From NCBI RefSeq assembly GCF_036227125.1, contig NZ_CP109435.1, positions 8,060,001 to 8,124,000 of the forward strand: a DNA stretch of 64,000 nucleotides, read 5' to 3'. This stretch comes from Streptomyces sp. NBC_01485 (lineage in GTDB: Bacteria > Actinomycetota > Actinomycetes > Streptomycetales > Streptomycetaceae). Both the position numbers and the translations under genes were made by a program. The notes under the pieces were generated by a model that was not told the origin of the DNA, ran no database searches, and was given only the letters and a program-made list of their open reading frames with translations. Below are positions 33,712 through 42,951 of this stretch, one piece after another; within the stretch, counting starts at the first letter, position 1, and every line of letters begins with the position of its first letter.

Positions 33712-35889
33712 ATGACACAGAGCACCACCATCCGCTGGGAACAGGACCGCACCGGCCTCGTCACCCTCGTCCTCGACGACCCCGACCAGTCCGCGAACAC
33801 CATGAACGCGGCCTTCCGCACCTCCCTCGCCGCCGTCACCGACCGCCTGGAGGCGGAGAAGGACACCATCCGGGGCGTCATCATCACCTCCGCCAAGAAG
33901 ACCTTCTTCGCCGGCGGCGACCTCCGCGACCTGATCCGCGTCACCCCGGAGACCGCCCGGGAACTGTTCGACGGCGGCCTGGAGATCAAGCGCAACCTCC
34001 GCCGCATCGAGACCCTCGGCAAGCCCGTCGTCGCCGCACTCAACGGCGCGGCCCTCGGCGGCGGTTACGAGCTCGCCCTCGCCTGCCACCACCGGGTCGC
34101 CCTCGACGCCCCCGGCTCGAAGATCGGCTGCCCCGAGGTGACCCTCGGGCTGCTCCCCGGAGGCGGCGGCGTCGTCCGCACCGTCCGCCTCCTGGGCATC
34201 ACCGACGCCCTCCTCAAGGTGCTCCTCAAGGGCACCCAATACAGCCCGCGGCGCGCCCTGGACAACGGCCTGATCGACGAGGTCGCCGCCACCCCCGACG
34301 AACTCCTGGCCAAGGCCCGCGCCTTCATCGACGCGAACCCCGAGTCGCAGCAGCCCTGGGACCGGCCCGGCTACCGCATCCCCGGCGGCACCCCCGCCAA
34401 CCCCCGCTTCGCCGCCAACCTGCCCGCCTTCCCGGCGAGCCTGCGCAAGGAGTCCAACGGCGCCCCCTACCCGGCGCCGCGCAACATCCTCGCCGCGGCC
34501 GTCGAGGGCGCCCAGGTCGACTTCGAGACCGCGCAGGTCATCGAGTCCCGCTACTTCGTCGAACTGGCCGCCGGACAGACGTCGAAGAACATGATCCAGG
34601 CGTTCTTCTTCGACCTCCAGGCCGTCAACTCCGGCCTCAGCCGCCCCAAGGGCGTCGAGCCGCGCACGGTCCGCAGGGTGGCCGTCCTGGGCGCCGGGAT
34701 GATGGGCGCCGGCATCGCCTACGCGTGCGCGCGCGTGGGCATCGACGTCGTCCTGAAGGACGTCTCCGCCGAGGCCGCAGCCCGGGGCAAGGGCTACTCC
34801 GAGAAGCTGTGCGCCAAGGCCGTCGCCCGGGGCCGGACCACGCGGGAGAAGTCGGACGCGCTGCTCGCCCGCATCACGCCCACCGCGGACCCCGCCGAAC
34901 TGGCCGGCTGCGACGCGGTCATCGAGGCCGTGTTCGAGGACACCGCCCTCAAGCACAAGGTCTTCCAGGAGATCGAGCACATCGTCGGCCCCGACGCCCT
35001 GCTGTGCTCCAACACCTCCACCCTCCCCATCACCGTCCTCGCCGAAGGCGTCGAGCGCCAGGGCGACTTCATCGGCCTGCACTTCTTCTCGCCCGTCGAC
35101 AAGATGCCGCTCGTCGAGATCATCAGGGGCGAGCGCACCGGCGACGAGGCGCTCGCGCGCGCCTTCGACCTGGTCCGGCAGATCAGGAAGACGCCGATCG
35201 TCGTCAACGACTCGCGCGGCTTCTTCACCTCACGGGTGATCGGCCACTTCATCAACGAGGGCGTCGCCATGGTCGGCGAGGGCATCGAGCCCGCCTCCGT
35301 CGAGCAGGCGGCGGCCCAGGCGGGCTACCCGGGCAAGGTGCTCGCCCTGGTGGACGACCTGACGCTCACGCTCCCGCAGAAGATCCGGGGCGAGTCCAAG
35401 CGGGCCGTGGAGGAGGCCGGCGGCGTCTGGCCCGAGCACCCCGCGGAAGCCGTCATCGACCGCATGGCCGACGAGTTCGGCCGCACCGGCCGCAGCGGGG
35501 GAGCGGGCTTCTACGACTACGGCGACGACGGCCGGCGCGCCGCCCTGTGGCCGGGCCTGCGCGAGCACTTCACGCGCGCGGGCACGGAGATCCCGTTCCG
35601 GGACATGCAGGAACGCATGCTCTTCGCCGAGGCCCTCGACACCGTCAAGCTCCTCGAAGAGGGCGTGCTGACGTCCGTAGCGGACGCCAACATCGGCTCC
35701 CTCTTCGGCATCGGCTTCCCCGGCTGGACCGGCGGCGTCCTGCAGTACGTCAACGGCTACGAAGGCGGGCTCCCCGGCTTCGTAGCACGCGCGCGTGAAC
35801 TCGCCGACCGCTACGGCGACCGCTTCACCCCGCCTGCCCTACTGGTGACGAAGGCGGAACGGGGCGAGACCTTCACCGACGCACGCTGA
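33712..35889 (+). CDS. fadB: FadB-like enoyl-CoA hydratase / 3-hydroxyacyl-CoA dehydrogenase fusion
   Basis: 725 aa bifunctional beta-oxidation enzyme. Residues about 1-290 are the enoyl-CoA hydratase (crotonase) domain with the oxyanion-hole segments FFAGGDLRDL and NGAALGGGYELALA. Residues about 320-500 are the NAD-binding dehydrogenase domain (VAVLGAGMMGAGIAYACARV, then LHFFSPVDKMPLVEII), followed by the C-terminal dimerisation domains with NDSRGFFTSRV. The ATG at 33712 has GGAG 9 nt upstream. It is followed by a strong hairpin. Confidence 0.95.
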   Translation: MTQSTTIRWEQDRTGLVTLVLDDPDQSANTMNAAFRTSLAAVTDRLEAEKDTIRGVIITSAKKTFFAGGDLRDLIRVTPETARELFDGGLEIKRNLRRIETLGKPVVAALNGAALGGGYELALACHHRVALDAPGSKIGCPEVTLGLLPGGGGVVRTVRLLGITDALLKVLLKGTQYSPRRALDNGLIDEVAATPDELLAKARAFIDANPESQQPWDRPGYRIPGGTPANPRFAANLPAFPASLRKESNGAPYPAPRNILAAAVEGAQVDFETAQVIESRYFVELAAGQTSKNMIQAFFFDLQAVNSGLSRPKGVEPRTVRRVAVLGAGMMGAGIAYACARVGIDVVLKDVSAEAAARGKGYSEKLCAKAVARGRTTREKSDALLARITPTADPAELAGCDAVIEAVFEDTALKHKVFQEIEHIVGPDALLCSNTSTLPITVLAEGVERQGDFIGLHFFSPVDKMPLVEIIRGERTGDEALARAFDLVRQIRKTPIVVNDSRGFFTSRVIGHFINEGVAMVGEGIEPASVEQAAAQAGYPGKVLALVDDLTLTLPQKIRGESKRAVEEAGGVWPEHPAEAVIDRMADEFGRTGRSGGAGFYDYGDDGRRAALWPGLREHFTRAGTEIPFRDMQERMLFAEALDTVKLLEEGVLTSVADANIGSLFGIGFPGWTGGVLQYVNGYEGGLPGFVARARELADRYGDRFTPPALLVTKAERGETFTDAR

Positions 35890-35905
35890 CCCCCGGCCGG
35901 GTCAG

Positions 35906-35931
35906 GGGGAGCCGCCCACGGGCGGCTCCCC
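35906..35931. terminator. Terminator hairpin after fadB
   Basis: A 12-bp perfect stem (35906-35917 with 35920-35931) with a very tight centre lies 17 nt after the fadB stop. It ends the CaiB-fadA-fadB unit. Confidence 0.75.
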
Positions 35932-36009
35932 GAGCCACTCCGGCAGCTCCCCGACTCCTCAGACTGGCGAGTCAGTCGTACTCGCGTAGCGCGGCGACGA
36001 GCCGGGCGT

Positions 36010-36297
36010 GGCCGCGCCGAGGCGGTCGTCGTGACCGCCGGGGCCGAGGGGGCCCACCTCCTGGCCGACGGCGACCTGACCCACATACCGGCGGTCGCGC
36101 CGCCCGCACCGGTGGTGGACTCCAACGGCGCGGGCGACGCCTTCGCCGCCGCGTTCGTCTTCGGTCTGCTCAGCGGTGAACCGCCGCACCGCTGCGCCCG
36201 GTTGGGCGCTGTGGCCGGGGCGTACGCGTGCACCGTCCCGGCCACCGAGAGCGCCGCCCTGTCCCGCGACGCACTCCTCACGGCGGTCCTCCGCTAG
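36010..36297 (+). pseudogene. C-terminal fragment of a PfkB-family carbohydrate kinase
   Basis: About 95 residues match the end of PfkB/ribokinase-family sugar kinases: AEAVVVTAGAEGAHLL, then the catalytic anion-hole/Asp motif VVDSNGAGDAFAAAFVFGLL, then the terminal helices up to a TAG stop. The substrate-binding N-terminal two thirds (about 200 aa) is missing. The upstream 80 nt are Arg-rich junk after the fadB terminator. A GTG at 36031 opens a short frame, but the product would lack the sugar-binding half. I read it as a decayed gene. Confidence 0.7.
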
Positions 36298-36337
36298 CCG
36301 GTGAGCCGGTGAGGAGCCGATGTGGCGGCGACGGCGG

Positions 36338-36511
36338 CTACTTGCGTCGCGTGACCACCAGCCCGATCAGGCCGACGAAGACGCAGAGCGCCCCCAGCAG
36401 ACCCAGCACAGGGACCCCGGCGATCAGGCCGATACCGACTCCTATCCCGCCGATCCCCGCCAGCACCCGCCACGTTCGCTCGTTGCCGTTGTCATTGCCC
36501 GCCCCCGCCAT
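36338..36511 (-). CDS. Small membrane protein, 57 aa
   Basis: 57 aa. A short polar N-terminus (MAGAGNDNGNERTWRVLAG) is followed by two hydrophobic stretches rich in Gly, Ile and Val (about residues 17-35 and 36-53), with GIGLIAGVPVLGLLGALCVF as the core, and a VTRRK tail. This fits a small hairpin or two-pass membrane protein. The ATG at 36511 is preceded by GGGAG at 6-nt spacing. The frame is too short to be obvious in routine ORF calls, but the RBS, the hydrophobic pattern and its place upstream-to-tail of the fadB/PfkB region make it likely real. Function unknown. Confidence 0.65.
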   Translation of the reverse strand: MAGAGNDNGNERTWRVLAGIGGIGVGIGLIAGVPVLGLLGALCVFVGLIGLVVTRRK

Positions 36512-36574
36512 GACTGACTCCCGTCGGTATCCACGCTTCCTTCACACAGTGATACCCGGCAGACGCGCCGCGAC

Positions 36575-38053
36575 TCAGCCCGCGTGCACGGAGTTCGTCG
36601 CCTCGATCTTCTTCCACGACTTCGGCTGCACCGGCGCCACCGCCGTCACCGTCCGCGCGACAGCCGCGGGCTTCGTCGGCTGGAACAGCCAGGCGTCGAA
36701 CAGCGCGCCCAACTCCTTCCCGGAGACCTGCTCGGCGTACGCCCGGAAGTCGGCGACCGTCGCGTTGCCGTACGCGTACTTCTGCGGCCAGCCCTTCAGG
36801 ACGGCGAAGAACGCGTCGTCGCCGATCTCGTTCCGCAGCGCCTGAACGGCCAGCGCGCCCCGGTCGTAGACGGCGGCGTCGAACTGGTTCTCGGCGCCGG
36901 GGTCGCCCGGCCTCACCGTCCAGAACGCGTCGTCGGCCGGATGCGAGGCGTACGTGTAGTCCGCGAGCTCCTGCGCCGTGCCCTCGCCCTCGTGCTCGGA
37001 CCACAGCCACTGCGCGTACCGGGCGAAGCCCTCGTTGAGCCAGATCTCCTTCCAGCCCTTGAGAGACACCGAGTCCCCGTACCACTGGTGGGCCAACTCG
37101 TGCACCACCACAGAGGTGTTGGAGCCGTTCGCGAACTGCCGCGGGCTGTAGAACACGCGGGTCTGCGTCTCCAGCGCGTAGCTCGTCGTGGTGTTCGGCA
37201 CATACCCGCCCGCCGTGCCGAAGGGATACGGCCCGAAGTACCCGCTCAGCCAGTCGACGATCTCCCCGGTGCGCTCCACGCTCGCCCGCGCCGCCCCGTC
37301 GTTGTCGCCGAGATCCCTGCTGTAGGCGTTGACGACCGGGACCCCGCCCTCCGAGGTGCTCGTCGTGATGTCGAACTTGCCGAGCGCCAGTGTGGCCAGA
37401 TAGGTCGCCTGCGGTTTGTTCTGACGCCAGGTGTAGCGGGTCCAGCCGAGACGCGAAGTCGTCGACTGGAGCGTGCCGTTGGAGATGGCCTGGGTGCCGT
37501 CCGGCACGGCCACCGACACGTCGTAGGTCGCCTTGTCGAGCGGGTGGTCGTTGCTCGGGAACCACCACCAGGCCGACTCCGGCTCGTCCGCCGCGACCGC
37601 GCCGTCCGGAGTTCGGTGCCAGGTGGAGAAGCCGTACGCGCTCTTCGTCGACGGCACCCCGCTGTAGCGGACGACGACCGTGACGGAACTGCCCTTCGCC
37701 AGCGGCTGCTTCGGCGTGACCACCAACTCGTGCTCGCCCGAGGCGGCGAACGCGGCCGTGGCACCGTTGACCCGGACCTCCTGGACGTCCAGCAGGAAGT
37801 CCAGGTCGAAACTCGACAGGTCCTGGGTGGTCTTCGCGAGGATCGTCGCCGTCCCCGCCAACTCGTCCGTGACCGGCTGGTACGTCAGCCGCAGGTCGTA
37901 GTGGGAGACGTCGTAGCCGCCGTTGCCGTAGGCCGGATAGTAGGGGTCGCCGATGCCCGACGCACCGGGGGAGTAGCCCGCGGCGGAGGCCGGGATCGCC
38001 AGCAACACGGACGCGGCGGCGAGCGCGCCCGGCGCGATGAGTCTGCGGTGCAC
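36575..38053 (-). CDS. Secreted M1-family metallopeptidase
   Basis: 492 aa. The signal peptide (HRRLIAPGALAAASVLLAIP, with probable cleavage after SASA/AAG near residue 25) exports it. The gluzincin zinc motif HELAH is followed exactly 18 residues later by the third ligand Glu (WLNEGFA), as required for M1 aminopeptidases. The N-terminal beta domain has YDVSHYDLRLTYQP. The usual GAMEN exopeptidase motif is not seen; at that position it reads GYVPNTTTSYALE, a variant found in some secreted actinobacterial M1-like enzymes. The GTG at 38053 follows GGAGCTTTC. It is divergent from an S15-type peptidase gene. Confidence 0.9.
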   Translation of the reverse strand: MHRRLIAPGALAAASVLLAIPASAAGYSPGASGIGDPYYPAYGNGGYDVSHYDLRLTYQPVTDELAGTATILAKTTQDLSSFDLDFLLDVQEVRVNGATAAFAASGEHELVVTPKQPLAKGSSVTVVVRYSGVPSTKSAYGFSTWHRTPDGAVAADEPESAWWWFPSNDHPLDKATYDVSVAVPDGTQAISNGTLQSTTSRLGWTRYTWRQNKPQATYLATLALGKFDITTSTSEGGVPVVNAYSRDLGDNDGAARASVERTGEIVDWLSGYFGPYPFGTAGGYVPNTTTSYALETQTRVFYSPRQFANGSNTSVVVHELAHQWYGDSVSLKGWKEIWLNEGFARYAQWLWSEHEGEGTAQELADYTYASHPADDAFWTVRPGDPGAENQFDAAVYDRGALAVQALRNEIGDDAFFAVLKGWPQKYAYGNATVADFRAYAEQVSGKELGALFDAWLFQPTKPAAVARTVTAVAPVQPKSWKKIEATNSVHAG

Positions 38054-38220
38054 GAAAGCTCCAAGTAGTGGGGGTACGAAGGCTGTTCGGAGCCTATTGA
38101 CTCCCTGCCCGGCCCCACAGGACCCAGTGGGCGAGTTCCGGCCAGACAGCACGGTCGTGCCACAACGGCCTCACAATCGCCCTCTTCTGTACGGGAGTTG
38201 CCCGCTGTACCGTCCCGCGC

Positions 38221-40176
38221 ATGTCGACACGCATGCGCTTCACGGTCTGGAGACCGCTCGCGACCGCCGCCCTCACCCTCCTGGTGGCCGCCTCCCTCAC
38301 CCCGGCGGCCGCCCACAGCGCGCCCCGCGAGAGCAGGCCCGTCTACTCCTACGACCACGCCGTCCGCGAAGCGGTCTGGGTCGACACCGGACTCGACGGC
38401 GACCGCGACGGGCGGCCGGACCGCGTCGCCGTCGACATAGTCCGCCCCCGCGAACCCGCCGCACAGGGCCGCAAGGTGCCCGTCATCATGGACGCCAGCC
38501 CCTACTACTCCTGCTGCGGCCGAGGCAACGAGAGCCAGCTCAAGACGTACGACGCGAACGGCCGCGTCGTCCAGATGCCGCTGTTCTACGACAACTACTT
38601 CGTGCCGCGCGGCTACGCCTTCGTCGGCGTCGACCTCGCCGGCACCAACCGCTCCGACGGCTGCGTGGACGTCGGCGGGCGCTCCGACGTCCAGTCCGCG
38701 AAGGCCGTCGTCGACTGGCTGAACGGCCGCGCCAGGGCCTACACCACCCGCACCGGCACCACGACCGCCAAGGCGGGCTGGACCAACGGCAGAACCGGCA
38801 TGATCGGCAAGAGCTGGGACGGCACCATAGCCAACGGCGTCGCCGCCACCGGCGTGCGGGGCCTGAAGACCATCGTCCCGATCAGCGCCATATCGTCCTG
38901 GTACGACTACTACTTCGCCCAGGGCGCCCCCCTCTACGACTCCGGCCCCGACTGGCTCTCCGACTACGTCGACAGCCCCGACGCCCGCTCCAAGTGCGCC
39001 GCCGTTCAGCGCAAACTCGTCGACGAGGCCCCGCGCACCGGCGACTTGACCTCCCTGTGGGCCGAGCGCGACTACGTCAGGAACGCGTCGAAGGTCAAGG
39101 CCAGCGTCTTCCTCGTGCACGGCATGCAGGACCTCAACGTCCGCACCAAGCACCTCGGCCAGTGGTGGGACGCCCTCGCGAAGAACGGCGTCGAGCGCAA
39201 GATCTGGCTCTCCCAGACCGGCCACGTCGACCCCTTCGACTTCCGCCGGGCCGCCTGGGTGGACACCCTGCACCGCTGGTTCGACCACGAACTCCTCGGC
39301 TACGACAACGGCGTCGACCGCGAGCCCATGGCCGACGTCGAGCGCCACCCCGACCAGTGGGTCACCTCGTCCGTCTGGCCGCCGCGCGGCACACAGAAGA
39401 CCACCCTGCGCCCGGCCACCGGCGCCCAGGCGGGCGTCGGCACGCTCGGCCTGCGCAAGGGCAAGGGCACCGCCGCCTTCACCGACGACCCGGGCCTCGG
39501 CGAGACCGACTGGGCCGCGCGGATCGACTCGCCGACCCCCGCCAAGGCCGGATTCGTCACCGGGCCCCTCACCCGCGACCTGCGCGTCTCCGGCTCGTCC
39601 CAGGTCACCGTCACCGCGACGCCCACCACCGCCACGGCCCACCTGACCGCCGTACTCGTCGACCTCGGCCCCGACACCGTCCGCGACTACGGCGGGAGCG
39701 GCGAGGGCATCACCACCCTCACCGACCGCACCTGCTGGGGCGCGAGCACGGCGGGCGACAGCGCCTGCTTCAAGGTGACCGCGGCCGACACCGCCGACGT
39801 CACCGCCACCGTCGTCAGCCGCGGCTGGGCCGACCTCGGCACCTACGCGAACCCCGGCAAGGGCGTCCCGCTCACCCCGGGCAAGCGCTACACGATCACC
39901 CTCGACCTGGCCGCCACCGACCACGTCGTACCGAAGGGCCACCGCCTCGCGCTGATCGTCGCGGGCACCGACAAGGACCTCATCGACCCGCCCGCCGACA
40001 CCCCGACCCTCACCCTGGACCTGTCCCGCACCTCGGCCCGGGTCCCGCTCGTCGGAGGCGCCGCCGCCTTCGCCCGCGCCACGTCCACGGCACCGGCGAC
40101 GGCGCAGGTCACGCCCGACGCCGGGCCCCTGGACGTCGTAGGGACACCGCCGCACCACACCTACCGGATCCCGTAG
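38221..40176 (+). CDS. Secreted Xaa-Pro dipeptidyl-peptidase-like (CocE/NonD, S15) enzyme
   Basis: 651 aa with a signal peptide (about residues 1-35, ending AAAHSA). The alpha/beta-hydrolase catalytic Ser is in MIGKSWDGTIANG (GxSxxG, about residue 200), Asp in LVHGMQDLNV and His in SQTGHVDPFD. The C-terminal jelly-roll domain (about 430-620; CocE C-terminal) is present, as in S15 peptidases and cocaine esterases. It may release X-Pro dipeptides; esterase activity cannot be excluded. The ATG at 38221 has a G/C-rich leader without a strong RBS. It is convergent with a D-amino-acid oxidase gene; the 31-nt gap contains a CCCGTAGTA repeat. Confidence 0.9.
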   Translation: MSTRMRFTVWRPLATAALTLLVAASLTPAAAHSAPRESRPVYSYDHAVREAVWVDTGLDGDRDGRPDRVAVDIVRPREPAAQGRKVPVIMDASPYYSCCGRGNESQLKTYDANGRVVQMPLFYDNYFVPRGYAFVGVDLAGTNRSDGCVDVGGRSDVQSAKAVVDWLNGRARAYTTRTGTTTAKAGWTNGRTGMIGKSWDGTIANGVAATGVRGLKTIVPISAISSWYDYYFAQGAPLYDSGPDWLSDYVDSPDARSKCAAVQRKLVDEAPRTGDLTSLWAERDYVRNASKVKASVFLVHGMQDLNVRTKHLGQWWDALAKNGVERKIWLSQTGHVDPFDFRRAAWVDTLHRWFDHELLGYDNGVDREPMADVERHPDQWVTSSVWPPRGTQKTTLRPATGAQAGVGTLGLRKGKGTAAFTDDPGLGETDWAARIDSPTPAKAGFVTGPLTRDLRVSGSSQVTVTATPTTATAHLTAVLVDLGPDTVRDYGGSGEGITTLTDRTCWGASTAGDSACFKVTAADTADVTATVVSRGWADLGTYANPGKGVPLTPGKRYTITLDLAATDHVVPKGHRLALIVAGTDKDLIDPPADTPTLTLDLSRTSARVPLVGGAAAFARATSTAPATAQVTPDAGPLDVVGTPPHHTYRIP

Positions 40177-40207
40177 TACCCGTAGTACCCGCAGCTCTGT
40201 AGATCGA

Positions 40208-41173
40208 CTAGCGGGAGGCGGCCGAGAGCACCAGCTCGGCCGCCTCGTCCGCGCATCCCCAGGCCACGGTCACGCCCGCTCCGCCGTGCCCGTAGTGGTG
40301 TACGACCACCCGTCCGTCCGGCAGCTCCGCCCGCTCCAGCCGTACGGCGTCCCGGGCCGGCCGCAGCCCCACCCGGTGCTCCAGGATCCGCGCCCCGGCG
40401 ATCTCCGGCCGCAGGGCCGCACAGCGCCGGACGATCGCCTCGGCCACCGTCGGGTCCGGCTCCAGCGACCAGTCGTCGTCCTGCGCGGTGCCGCCCAGCA
40501 GCAGCCGACCGGGCTGCGGGAAGAAGTGGGCCATCGTGCCGTCCGGGGCGGTGGAGCCGAGCCAGGTGTCGACACCGGGGTTCTCCACGACGACGAGCTG
40601 ACCCCGTACGGGTCGCACCGAGGGGTCCGCGGCCAGCTCCCGGGCGCCCAGCCCCGTGCAGTTGACGACGACCGGCGCGTCGGCCTCCGCCAGGTCCGTC
40701 ACCGTCCGCTCCTCGACCGTGCCGCCCGCCCGCAGCAGCCGCTCCCGCAGCCACGGCAGATACGTCGACATGTCGATCAGCGGTAGCCGTGCCCGGACGC
40801 CGGTCCCGGCGCCGTACTCGTGCGCCGTGGCCCGTCGCAGCCCGGTCAGCCGGCCCGCCGTCCAGCTCTCGACGTCCGCCGGGTCGGTCTCGCCCAGCAC
40901 CCCGTGGACCAGGCGCACCCCGGTCGCCTCGGGCCGCTCGGCGAGTTTCTCGTAGACCTCCAGCGAACGCAGTGCCCACGCCCGCGCCGTCACCTTCGGC
41001 TCGATGTGGTACGGCCACCACAGTGCGCCGGCCACGGCCGAGGTGGTCCGCTCGACCGGGTCGCGCGTCCAGACCCGGACCCGCAGACCCCGCTCGGCCA
41101 GGACGACGGCCGTCGTCAGCCCGATGACCCCGCCGCCGACCACGATCACTTCGCCGCCCAACCGAGTGTCCAC
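40208..41173 (-). CDS. FAD-dependent D-amino-acid oxidase
   Basis: 321 aa DAO-family flavoprotein. The N-terminal dinucleotide-binding motif is VIVVGGGVIGLTTAVVLAER. Typical DAO blocks follow: SAVAGALWWPYHIEP, VVNCTGLGARELA, VRPVRGQLVVVENPG and the C-terminal HHYGHGGAGVTVAWGCA (flavin contact). It would oxidise D-amino acids to 2-oxo acids with peroxide release. The GTG at 41173 fits the start of the Rossmann strand. It is divergent from the ABC-F gene at 41268. Confidence 0.92.
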   Translation of the reverse strand: MDTRLGGEVIVVGGGVIGLTTAVVLAERGLRVRVWTRDPVERTTSAVAGALWWPYHIEPKVTARAWALRSLEVYEKLAERPEATGVRLVHGVLGETDPADVESWTAGRLTGLRRATAHEYGAGTGVRARLPLIDMSTYLPWLRERLLRAGGTVEERTVTDLAEADAPVVVNCTGLGARELAADPSVRPVRGQLVVVENPGVDTWLGSTAPDGTMAHFFPQPGRLLLGGTAQDDDWSLEPDPTVAEAIVRRCAALRPEIAGARILEHRVGLRPARDAVRLERAELPDGRVVVHHYGHGGAGVTVAWGCADEAAELVLSAASR

Positions 41174-41267
41174 GCCCGGACGTTAGCCGACGACACCGGC
41201 GATCGGCGAGACCGCGGGGAGACGGGTGCGACGGTGCTCCCGGACGACCACTAGGATCTACGACCTG

Positions 41268-42908
41268 ATGACTGCCACTCTCGTCGCCAAGAACCTCGCC
41301 GCCGGGCACGGCGACCGCTCCCTCTTCTCCGGGCTCGACCTCGTCGTCGCCCCCGGGGACGTGATCGGGCTGGTCGGTGCCAACGGCGCGGGCAAGTCCA
41401 CCCTGCTGCGGCTGCTCGCCGGGCTCAGCGCGCCCGAACAGGGCGAGCTCAGGCTCTCCCCGCCGACCGCGACCGTCGGCCATCTGCCCCAGGAACCCGA
41501 GCGCCGCCCCGGTGAGACCGTGCGGGAGTTCCTCGCCCGCCGCACCGGCGTCGCCGAGGCGCAGGCCACGATGGACGAGGCCACCCAGGCCCTGGTCGAC
41601 GGCTCGCCCGGCGCCGACGACGCCTACGCCACGAGCCTGGAGCGCTGGCTCGACCTCGGCGGCGCCGACCTCGACGAGCGCGCCGAGGAGGTCACCGACT
41701 CACTCGGGCTCCGGGTCGGCCTCGACCAGCTGATGACGTCCCTGTCCGGCGGCCAGGCCGCCCGCGCGGGCCTCGCCTCCCTCCTCCTCTCGCGCTACGA
41801 CGTCTTCCTCCTCGACGAGCCGACGAACGACCTCGACCTCGACGGCCTGGAGCGCCTCGAACGCTTCGTGACCGGCCTGCGCGCCGGCACCGTCGTCGTC
41901 AGCCACGACCGCGAGTTCCTCACCCGCACGGTCACCAAGGTCCTCGAACTCGACCTCGCCCAGCAGCAGATCAACCTCTACGGCGGCGGCTACGACGCCT
42001 ACCTGGAGGAGCGGGACGTGTCCCGCCGGCACGCCCGCGAGGACTACGAGGAGTACGCCGACAAGAAGTCGGCCCTCCAGGACCGGGCGCAGACCCAGCG
42101 TTCCTGGATGGACAAGGGCGTGAAGAACGCGCGCCGCAAGGCGAGCAACGACAACGACAAGATCGGCCGCAAGTTCCGCAGCGAGGCCAGCGAGAAGCAG
42201 GCCGCGAAGGCCCGGCAGACCCAGCGCATGATCGAACGCCTGGACGTCGTCGACGAGCCGCGCAAGGAATGGGAGCTGCGGATGGAGATCGCGTCCGCCC
42301 CGCGCTCCGGCGCGGTGGTCGCCACCCTGCGCGAGGCCGAGGTGCGGCGCGGCGACTTCCGCCTCGGGCCGGCGTCGCTCCAGATCGACTGGGCCGACCG
42401 GGTCGCGGTGACCGGCGCGAACGGCGCGGGCAAGTCGACCCTGCTCGGCGCGCTCCTCGGCCGGGTCCCGCTGGACGCCGGACAGGCCACTCTGGGCTCG
42501 GGCGTCCTGGTCGGCGAGGTCGACCAGGCGCGCAAGGCGTTCCACGGCTCCGAGTCGCTGCTGGAGGCGTTCCGCGCCGCCGTCCCCGACACCGAGCCGG
42601 CCGAGGTACGCACCCTGCTGGCCAAGTTCGGCCTCAAGTCGGAGCACGTCACGCGTCCGGCGGTCACCTTGTCACCGGGCGAGCGCACCCGCGCCGCCCT
42701 CGCGCTGCTCCAGGGCCGGGGCGTCAACCTCCTCGTCCTCGACGAGCCGACGAACCACCTCGACCTCCCGGCCATCGAGCAACTGGAGTCGGCCCTCGAC
42801 GCCTACGAGGGCACGCTGCTGCTGGTGACCCACGACCGGCGGATGCTGGACGCGGTCCATGTCACGCGGCGGTTCGAGGTCGCTGACGGCAAGGTGACCG
42901 AGCGCTAG
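41268..42908 (+). CDS. ABC-F family ATPase
   Basis: 546 aa, two ABC domains, no transmembrane segments. Walker A motifs are GANGAGKST (about residues 38 and 385). Signatures are LSGGQAARAGLASL and LSPGERTRAALALL; the second has Pro for the usual Gly. The Walker B motifs end LLDEPTNDLDL and LVLDEPTNHLDL. The highly charged linker (about 240-330, rich in K/R/E/Q) is that of ABC-F proteins. It belongs to a subgroup different from the copy at 24.8-26.4 kb. The ATG at 41268 gives the standard MTATLVAKNLAAGHG start. Confidence 0.92.
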   Translation: MTATLVAKNLAAGHGDRSLFSGLDLVVAPGDVIGLVGANGAGKSTLLRLLAGLSAPEQGELRLSPPTATVGHLPQEPERRPGETVREFLARRTGVAEAQATMDEATQALVDGSPGADDAYATSLERWLDLGGADLDERAEEVTDSLGLRVGLDQLMTSLSGGQAARAGLASLLLSRYDVFLLDEPTNDLDLDGLERLERFVTGLRAGTVVVSHDREFLTRTVTKVLELDLAQQQINLYGGGYDAYLEERDVSRRHAREDYEEYADKKSALQDRAQTQRSWMDKGVKNARRKASNDNDKIGRKFRSEASEKQAAKARQTQRMIERLDVVDEPRKEWELRMEIASAPRSGAVVATLREAEVRRGDFRLGPASLQIDWADRVAVTGANGAGKSTLLGALLGRVPLDAGQATLGSGVLVGEVDQARKAFHGSESLLEAFRAAVPDTEPAEVRTLLAKFGLKSEHVTRPAVTLSPGERTRAALALLQGRGVNLLVLDEPTNHLDLPAIEQLESALDAYEGTLLLVTHDRRMLDAVHVTRRFEVADGKVTER

Positions 42909-42910
42909 GA

Positions 42911-42948
42911 CCGGCGGGGGCCCGCTGCCGTGCGCGGGCCCCCGCCGG
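42911..42948. terminator. Bidirectional terminator, 15-bp stem
   Basis: Arms 42911-42925 and 42934-42948 pair perfectly around an 8-nt loop. The hairpin lies between the convergent ABC-F gene (ends 42908) and the tex gene (ends 42952), filling almost the whole gap. Confidence 0.85.
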
Positions 42949-42951
42949 GTC

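Noticed and set aside
37885..40158. 757-codon minus-strand frame opposite the S15-like peptidase
   Set aside because: Shadow of the real gene: low-complexity Gly/Val/Asp composition, no start signal, no domain.
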